Positions 57,001-64,000 of a DNA stretch of 64,000 nt are shown piece after piece (within the stretch, counting starts at the first letter, position 1; every line of letters begins with the position of its first letter). The notes below the pieces were generated by a model. It searched no databases and was not told the origin of the DNA. It saw nothing but the letters and a program-made list of their open reading frames with translations. A program made the position numbers and the translations under genes. The DNA comes from Pyricularia pennisetigena (Eukaryota > Ascomycota > Sordariomycetes > Magnaporthales > Pyriculariaceae): positions 124,001 through 188,000 of the forward strand of contig NW_021940926.1 of assembly GCF_004337985.1 (NCBI RefSeq). The letters are read 5' to 3'.

Positions 57001-57120
57001 ATTCGAAATGAAAAAAATTGTAAATTACAAAATAATCGAAAATATTAAATTTTACGTGGGTAAATGGATAGGGTGGCCGTTAAAATATAATTCATAAAAC
57101 CCTCCAAAATATTTAACGTA
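57001..57120 (+). pseudogene. Gypsy-B chromodomain, RIPed (copy 3)
   Basis: EFEMKKIVNYKIIENIKFYV followed by GKWIGWPLKYNS and a stop where Trp of the usual SWEP box is expected (TGG to TAA-type change), then NPPKYLTY. This is the clearest chromodomain trace for Gypsy-B. Confidence 0.72.
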
Positions 57121-57939
57121 CGTATGAAAAGAATGGACGTATATTATAATAGGGTAAAAAAAAGCGAAAAACAAACCGAAACAAAAACGATTTTCAAAAT
57201 ATTACGGGCCGCGCACGGTTTCTTTCGATTTGAAAAAATATTTTATAATTTCAATTATAAAATACGCCGGCCTTATAGCCCCAAAACCAAACGTTAAACC
57301 ATTCAAAAACAAAATGTTATATTAATTACCGAATACGTCGGGTATATATAAACCCCGTATTACCAATATCCGATAAATTAACCGATAACCGACCGTTACG
57401 GTAGTAAAACGTTGGAAAACCCCAAACGCGTCGACCACCGCAATTTTTTCCAATAAATTCCATTCGTTATCCGCCGAGATTAGTTAATTAACCGCCTGTT
57501 GCATTTTATTATATATATAAAACAATTTCGTACGTTTTAAACGAAAAAACGTTATAACAAATTCCTATTTCGCAAACGTTTAATAAATATATTCGGATAA
57601 GCCGGGCCGGAAACGTAATTCAATTAAAACCGTATACCGGGCAATTCGGATTTTACATATTATAATATTATTAATTGGTACAAATTAAATTCGGAAATCG
57701 GTATATTTGCGTGAAAAATATTATCAATAAATTTTGACAATTTAATTATATACATTGTACAAATTATATATTTAATAAACCGATCAATATTTAAAATAAA
57801 AACGAAATAAAATAAAACATTTACCGCCGCGGTTTTGCGAAACGTGGAATCCAGTATTTTAATACGATGGGCCAATTTAACCGTATTAAAAAACTAAATT
57901 AGGTTTGAAACGGTAAACGATAATTAAATATACAAATAA

Positions 57940-58400
57940 TTATAGTTAAACTTAATTTTAATACCGACAGCGAAATTATACAAAATTTGCAAATTGAACG
58001 CGTCGCAAATTATTCCGGAAACAAATTAAACGACGCGTTGATATTTTACGGTTAATACCGCGTAAAATCGGGGGTTATTTATTATTATACATTCGTTATT
58101 ATAATTTTCAATATACGCAGTATACTTATCGGCGTCCGAATTATCGAATTAACAAATTATTTCGGAAATTTTGAACGCACCGTCCGTATTATTATCGTTT
58201 TTTGTATGCAAGGAAATTAAACCCGCAATATAATATTGCGGTATTTGGTGCAAATTTTGGCCAAAAACGCGGCGAAAACGAAAAAAAAACGAAATAAAAA
58301 CGTAAAACCGCCGGTTAAAGGTTAAAACGGTACTTTGGTAAAACTGAATATAATAATTAACGAAAACAAACAAAATTGGTAACGATAAAAAAACGAAAAA
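57940..58400 (+). pseudogene. Gypsy-B post-chromodomain basic domain (copy 3)
   Basis: It reads KLNFNTDSEIIQNLQIERV and later RIIELTNYFGNFERTVRIII, matching 42265-42702 residue by residue with scattered RIP stops. It confirms that the domain belongs to the element and not to one copy. Confidence 0.65.
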
Positions 58401-58640
58401 TTGTTTATTCGGTTATAAATAAAAATTTGGAATAATTAATTGGAAATTGTCGCGCGAAAATAAAAAAAACGTTCAAAACGCGAAAAACAGGTTTTTATAT
58501 AAACAAAATCGTTTTCGATTCGAATTTGAATTAACCAACCCAAAACGAAACTATTAATATTACGGATATATTAAAATAACAAACGAAAAGGTTTATTATA
58601 AATTACCAATAGCGCGTTAAAATATCGACATTCAACAATA

Positions 58641-58661
58641 AACGCGTTAACGCGTTAACGC
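58641..58661. repeat. Tandem palindrome in Gypsy-B 3' UTR
   Basis: AACGCGTTAACGCGTTAACGC contains two overlapping GCGTTAAC palindromes. The same array is at 41979-41997 and a degraded form near 21247-21262, at the same distance from the polypurine tract. Confidence 0.7.
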
Positions 58662-58762
58662 ACTACCGTTTTTTCGATCGCAATTTAAAATAATATTTTA
58701 TAATTCGTAAACCAACAGCAACCAAAAATAATTCGGGGACAAATAATTTAAAAAAAAAGAAT

Positions 58763-58982
58763 TGTTACACGTCGCAAATAATTTAAAAACAATTAGGGAA
58801 TAAATTGCCTGGTCAAATATTTGTATTAATATAATTTTGTCACCCCAAATCTGGGGCGTTGGCCCTATATAAATTTACTTTTGAAAAATAAAACCAGGAG
58901 GAAACTTTTAACTTTTAATAAATTAATACCATTATATATTTATCTTTAATTATGTTGCCCTATTTTTATTTCATATATAACA
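58763..58982 (+). repeat. Gypsy-B 3' LTR (220 bp), plus element
   Basis: It begins TGTTACACGTCGC after an A-rich purine run and ends TATATAACA. Right flank GTTGG. Confidence 0.9.
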
Positions 58983-61005
58983 GTTGGATAACGGAACCTT
59001 TTTATACGCGCCGTTAACGACGCGGAAATACAGGAACTATTGCGTAACAAAATACTTCACGGATTTGCAAATTGCAATATTATTATTATTGGGCGAATAT
59101 TATATTGGTAATTTGTAAACAATAATATATTGGATTATTTTAATATAAATTGTCCGGGCGCGGACCACGTTATATTCATATATAAACGTTGCGTATTTCG
59201 TTAAAATAAACCGCGCGATAGCGAATTTATTTTTTATTTTCTATGTATATTGGAATTCTATTCATTTGCGGTGCATTTAAATCTTTGAAAACCGGGCAAA
59301 TTTGAACGGAAAACTTTTTGCGCAACTTAAACGGATTTTATTCGGTAATTTTTTATATTTATTGCAAAAATACATTAATTTACTTTTCCGGCTTTTAAAA
59401 ACTGTACCGTGGACCCGGGTTTATATTATACACGTATTGAAAATTCGAAATAACCGTTTGCAATATTTTTTTACGTTAGAATAAATTGTGAACAAATTGA
59501 TATTATCGGCAAACCCAATTATGAATACGAACGGATTTTTGGCGAATTCGCGGTATAAAATAACAATATATAATAAAAATATAATCGGCGCATTTTTCTT
59601 TTAAAACGCCCGTTTTTAATTATATTAAAACCGATATATATCCGTTGAGCCGTAATAATATTATCAAAAGTTTTAATTGATTGCGGATTTATTGGATTAT
59701 TACCGGTGGAAATTTTATTTCGTCCATAATTTATAATAATGTTATATAAATTATATTATCGAATATTCCGGAAAATCTTAATTATAATAACGATAAAATA
59801 AGATTTATAATACGTACCGTTTTCCCCTCGTCGGCGACCATTTTAATTGCAAATTTGTATAATTGTTTCGTTTTATTACCCATTTATTTGTTTGGAAAAA
59901 CATTGCGTTTTTTATACGTTTTAATAAAACGGCGTATTATTATTAATTCGATAACTTTTCCGATACAATTGGTAAAAATGAATAAATTTTTAAACGTTTG
60001 GTAATTAACGTTCGTTAACAATTTTATTTGGGTTGAAAATAATTACGGTAATTATATAACGGAAACGATTCGGAAAATTATCGAAAACGAAATTGACGGT
60101 CGCAATATTTATTAATAAATTCTATTGAAAAAAAACGTATATTTTAGAAAAAACCGGTGGAAATTAAATCCGGGCCCGGCGTTTTTTATAATCGCGTATT
60201 TGTAAAAGAAAAAGAATTTATTATTATAAACGTATAATTTCAACGGAACAATTGTTCGGAATCCGTATTTATTTTATTAATTTATAAGCGAAATATTATT
60301 TAATATAGCGGAGGGGTTGGAAAAAAATCGTTCGGAAAAAATAAATGTTTTTTATTCCGAATTCGATATAACGTTCGCATTAATATTTCGACGTTTAAAT
60401 ATAATAATAATAATGGTTCCGGATAAGATCCAATTCCGTAACCGGGTTTATTTTTCCAAATTTTTCAAAAATTTATAATCGTTCAAAATTGCGGCGAAAA
60501 TCCGTTTTTATAACGCGCGAAAAGATTAGTCGATTATTTTGTTCCGGGTTTTAATTGTTTTTTTATATTTTAACGCGGTATATTTAATACGGTTCCGGAA
60601 AAACGTTTTTATAACGGTTTTCCTTTCGTTTATACACCGTATATATTTAAAATATTTATTTTTACAAAGATTTCCGGTATTGGCGGTTTTTTTTTGAATA
60701 TATTCGATTTAATAATATCGGTAAAAATCCGCAGTAACCAATTTACGGCGTCGTTAAATTGGATGTCAGTATATAATTGGGAAATCTTTTTAATTTAACC
60801 CGCATTTCCGTTTTAACGAATTTATCGTTTGTTAATAACCAGTAACATTTTTTAGCGATTAAAAAAACGGGGCCGTTTTGGAATCGATATTAATTTTAAT
60901 TATTATATAATCGAATTCGAACCAGTTAAATCTTTTTTTTAAACCGCACGTTCAACGGTTCCGAAACCCAAAATAAATCCAATATTAAATTGGCGTGGTC
61001 CAAAT
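58983..61005 (-). mobile_element. LINE-B fragment (ORF2 RT region), RIPed
   Basis: It aligns in the same orientation with 37605-39600. The RT blocks are more damaged than in the full copy. A Gypsy-B LTR cuts it at 61006. With 50936-52639 it forms two halves of one LINE-B copy split at the same point. Confidence 0.83.
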
Positions 61006-62457
61006 TGTTATACACAAAATGGAAATAGGGTAAAATAATTTAGAATACGTATATAATGGTATTAATCTATTAAAAATCAAAAATTCCCTTTTGGTTTTGC
61101 CCCCCAAAAATAAATTTATATAAACCCAACATTCCGAATTTAGGTTAACAAAATTATATTAATATAAATATTTAATTTGGTAATTTATTTTTTAATTCTC
61201 CCCAAAACATTTGCGACGTATAATAATTATCCCTTTTTTCGAATAAACCGTTTCCGAAATATATTTGGTTTTCGTTAAATTACCAATTATAAAATATTAT
61301 TATAAAATACGATGAAAACAATAATAATACCTTAACACGTTTGCTATTGGGCGTCGATATTCTGACGCGCTATTAATAGTTTACAATAAATTTTCTCGTT
61401 TATTATTTTAATATATCCGTAGCGTTTATAATTTCGTTTTGGATTGGTTAATTCAAATTGGATTCGAAACCGTTTTTATTTATATACAATTTTTGTTGTG
61501 TTTTAAACGTTTTTTTTATTTTCGCGCGACAATTTTCAATCAATTATGCCAAATCTTTATTTACAAACGATTTAATAATTTTTCGTTTTTTTATCGTTAC
61601 CGATTTTGTTTTCTTTCGTGAATTATTATATTTGATTTTACCGAAATACCGTTTTAGTTTTTTACCGGCGGTTTTGCGTTTTTATTTCGTATTTTCTTCC
61701 CTTTCGCCGCGTTTTTGGCCAAAATTTGCACCTAATACCGCATCATTATACTACGGGTTTTATTTATTTTATATGCGAATTACAATAAAGATACGGGCGG
61801 TGCGTAGGAAACTTCCGAATTAATTTAGTAACGCGATAATCCGGGCGCCGATAAATGTATTACGTATATTAAAAATTATAAGACCGAATATATAATAGTA
61901 AATAACCCCCAATTTTGCCCCGTATTAACCGTCAAATATTTACGCGTCGTTTAGTTTCTCCCCGCAATATTTGGCGACGCGTTCGATTTGCAAATTTTAT
62001 ATAATTTCGTCGTCGGTATTAAAATTAAATTTAATTACGATTATTTGGATATTCGATTATCGTTAACCGTTTCGAACCTAATTTAAATTTTAAACACGGT
62101 TAAATCGGCCCATCGTATTAAAATATTGGGTTCCATTATTCGGAAAACCGCCGCGGTAAATTATAACCAAATTGTAAAAATATATCGGCAGCATTTTTAA
62201 CGCGAATATACCGATTTCCGAATTTAATTTGATCCAATTAATAATACTGCAATATATAAAACCCGAATCGCCCGGTGTACGGTTTTAATTTAATTACGTT
62301 TCCGGCCCGGTTCGTCCGGATATATTTATTGGACGTTTGCAAAATAAACATTCGTTATAACGTTTTTTCGTTGAAAACGCACGGAAGTATCTTATATATA
62401 TAATATAATATAACCGGCGGTTAATTAAATAATTTCGGCGGATAACGAATGGAAATT
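61006..62457 (-). mobile_element. Gypsy-B 3' part with LTR (61006-61225), RIPed
   Basis: The LTR begins TGTTATACAC and ends TATAATA, followed by the polypurine tract, 3' UTR and the basic domain (about 61600-62045, with a partly open 121-residue frame on the opposite strand that is a shadow). An internal deletion near 62160 removes sequence present around 43740-43790. It is interrupted at 62458 by another Gypsy-B. Confidence 0.82.
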
Positions 62458-62560
62458 TGTTACACGTCGCAAATGGTCTAGGGATAATTAGGGAGTGAAC
62501 TGCCTAACCAAATGCCTATACTAATGTAGCTTTGTCAACCCAAACCTGGGGCGTTGGCCC

Positions 62561-62567
62561 TATATAA
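62561..62567 (+). promoter_or_regulatory. Gypsy-B LTR TATA box
   Basis: TATATAA lies about 104 bp into the LTR, just after the conserved GC-rich core CTGGGGCGTTGGCCC. The same pair (core then TATATAA) is readable in most of the LTR copies, so it is the likely LTR promoter. Confidence 0.6.
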
Positions 62568-62707
62568 ATTTGCCTTTGGGAGGTTAAACCAAAAGGGAAT
62601 TTTTAACTCCTTATGGATTAATACCATTATATACCTACTTTTAACCATATTACCCTATTTTTATTTTGTATGTAACAATTTTAATCCATTTTCGAAAATA
62701 GCCCGAT

Positions 62708-64000
62708 ATGGCAGAAAATAATTCCAAAAACCCTTTGGTTTTTACGCCACCCCGAACTCGATTCCGTCGTGCGAAAGCCCTTTCCATTAACGGTAAAAAT
62801 TCGGCACCCTTTTTTCTTCCAATAGGGTTAGTTTTAAACGCACGATTGCAACGATTGGAAATATAATTGCAGGAATAAAACGAATTTATTGCCGAATTAC
62901 GGTAAAAACGCAAACGAAATCGGGACGAATTAAACGATTCGGACCAGCCTTTAAAAAACCTCAAATCCAAAAACATTATTTAATTTACGGAATAATACCC
63001 TTTCAATTTCCATATAAATTGGAAAACCGATTTGCAAAGTTTTTTCCAAAAAACACGATATAAATATAAACCCGATGAAAAAAAATCCTATTCGCCCTCG
63101 ATAATATATTTTACAATTTTCGACGACGTTGGATTACGAAAATTAACGCTGCAATTATAAACCAACAATCGTTTTTGTGGAACAATTACGAAACGTTTTT
63201 GCTATAAACCAAAAACCAAATTAAAAATCCAAAAAACAAATTTAACCATATTTACGAAAAATTTATTAACGCACGATGAAAAATCCACGCAATTTTTTTG
63301 GAATTTCCATTATTATTTTAATGGGTTGGAATACCAATTGGAAAAAATAAACGAAAAATAAAAAGTTTACAACCTATATATTCGTTTTGCACCCACGTTT
63401 TAAACCCATTTTAACCTATATACGGAAAATATACCAACCAACCGGGAAAAATTGGTCCGAAGTACCAACAAATATTGGGAAATTTTGCATCAAAATTAAT
63501 AACGACGATAAAACCCTGGAGCAATTTTTATTGCAAAAAAACCAAATTTATACCAAAAGAATTCCAATTTTCCCGCTAATCCGGAATTTGACACGTCCAA
63601 ACCAAACAATTTGTTAACCCCGTTTCGATTAAAAAAAGCAATTTACCCGCGAAAAAACCGCGGACGGGGTAATTTTTCCCCGAATTAACGTGGATATAAA
63701 AATAAAAAAACGAATTATTGGGAATGTAGAAAAAAGAATTCCGGAAAATCCCAATTTTTAACAAATTCCAACCCCAACCAATCCAGCGAAAATCGTACGA
63801 ATAGCAATTTTAACGCAAAAATCAAATATTTTAAATACCGCAAATTTAAATATTACGCTACCCAATATTTCCAATGAAAGATTAATTGCAACGTTAATAA
63901 TAACGTTAACGTTTTTTCGGAAAATGGCCAGGACCGATTAATTATTTAATTTCCAAACCATTTTTGATTTATCGGCCCAATATTAGCCCCAATATACGGA
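62708..64000 (+). pseudogene. Gypsy-B gag, RIPed, partial
   Basis: The start ATG at 62708 opens a frame MAENNSKNPLVFTPPRTRFR, continuing RRAKALSINGKNSAPFF before the first stops. A basic N-terminus (RTRFRRAK) suits a gag protein. Numerous RIP stops follow, and the gene runs out of the window. Confidence 0.72.

Larger units (their letters stand above)
53378..58982 (+). mobile_element. Gypsy-B, plus-oriented, 5'-truncated, RIPed
   Basis: It runs from a late gag/early pol region through RT (54480-54720), integrase (about 56060-56400), chromodomain (57001-57115), basic domain (57940-58400) and 3' UTR to the 3' LTR (58763-58982). A solo Gypsy-B LTR is inserted at 53667-53886. The 5' LTR and gag start are missing because of the junction at 53378. 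Confidence 0.82.
62458..64000 (+). mobile_element. Gypsy-B 5' end, plus-oriented, running off the window
   Basis: The 5' LTR (62458-62677), leader and gag are present; the element continues beyond base 64000. Left flank AAATT is a Gypsy-B internal sequence. The LTR is one of the better preserved copies, with fewer RIP changes than that at 61006, which fits its being the later insertion. Confidence 0.87.

Noticed and set aside
17070..64000. CRISPR-like or bacterial operon interpretation of the many short repeats.
   Set aside because: The repeats are LTRs and LINE pieces with eukaryotic retrotransposon coding remnants; spacing is irregular and there are no short direct repeats with unique spacers.

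Overview
The window is fungal, most likely a filamentous ascomycete. The reasons are a Tad1-clade LINE, chromodomain Ty3/gypsy elements, and a long AT-rich block whose transposon copies are depleted in CpA/TpG and rich in TpA while CpG survives. That is the footprint of repeat-induced point mutation (RIP, C to T preferentially at CpA). The species cannot be named from the sequence. No intact host gene is supported. All names below (LINE-A, LINE-B, Gypsy-A, Gypsy-B) are local labels.

Bases 1-16950 have normal composition. They hold no convincing long gene, a composite short-repeat family (96-540, repeated at 1996-2265), and one strikingly intact full-length LINE (LINE-A, 6585-12568). LINE-A has two open frames that overlap by ATGA, a structured 3' end, a (TAC)8 tail and a 12-14 bp target-site duplication, and shows no RIP. 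Its right flank contains only small coding-like scraps. A 112-bp segment of nested hairpins (16958-17069) sits at the switch to AT-rich DNA.

Bases 17070-64000 are a nest of RIP-damaged retrotransposons. Gypsy-B is a chromovirus of about 6.6 kb with 220-222 bp LTRs (TGTTAC...GTAACA). It accounts for most of the block: plus-strand parts at 19225-20917, 53378-58982 and 62458-end; minus-strand copies over 20918-34796, 34797-42831, 42832-50935, 52640-53378 and 61006-62457; and solo LTRs at 18092 and 53667. Gypsy-A (21331-28816, TSD TTATT) is a complete but RIPed second gypsy family inserted in a Gypsy-B 3' region. LINE-B (34855-41697, 14-bp TSD) is a complete RIPed Tad1-like LINE inserted inside a Gypsy-B LTR. 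Pieces of LINE-B recur at 18558-19224, 48832-50155 (young, hardly RIPed), 50936-52639 and 58983-61005. A 121-bp un-RIPed solo LTR with a 5-bp TSD lies at 44937-45057.

Nesting gives relative ages: Gypsy-B and LINE-B copies inserted into each other, were RIPed and were rearranged (an inversion is visible from split LINE-B halves and a mismatched TSD). A few later insertions (LINE-A, the 1.3-kb LINE-B copy, the 121-bp LTR) escaped mutation. The most unusual points are the intact LINE in a RIP genome, the uneven RIP along LINE-B, an antisense acidic/Cys-rich reading frame in the LINE-B 3' region, and a conserved domain downstream of the Gypsy-B chromodomain.
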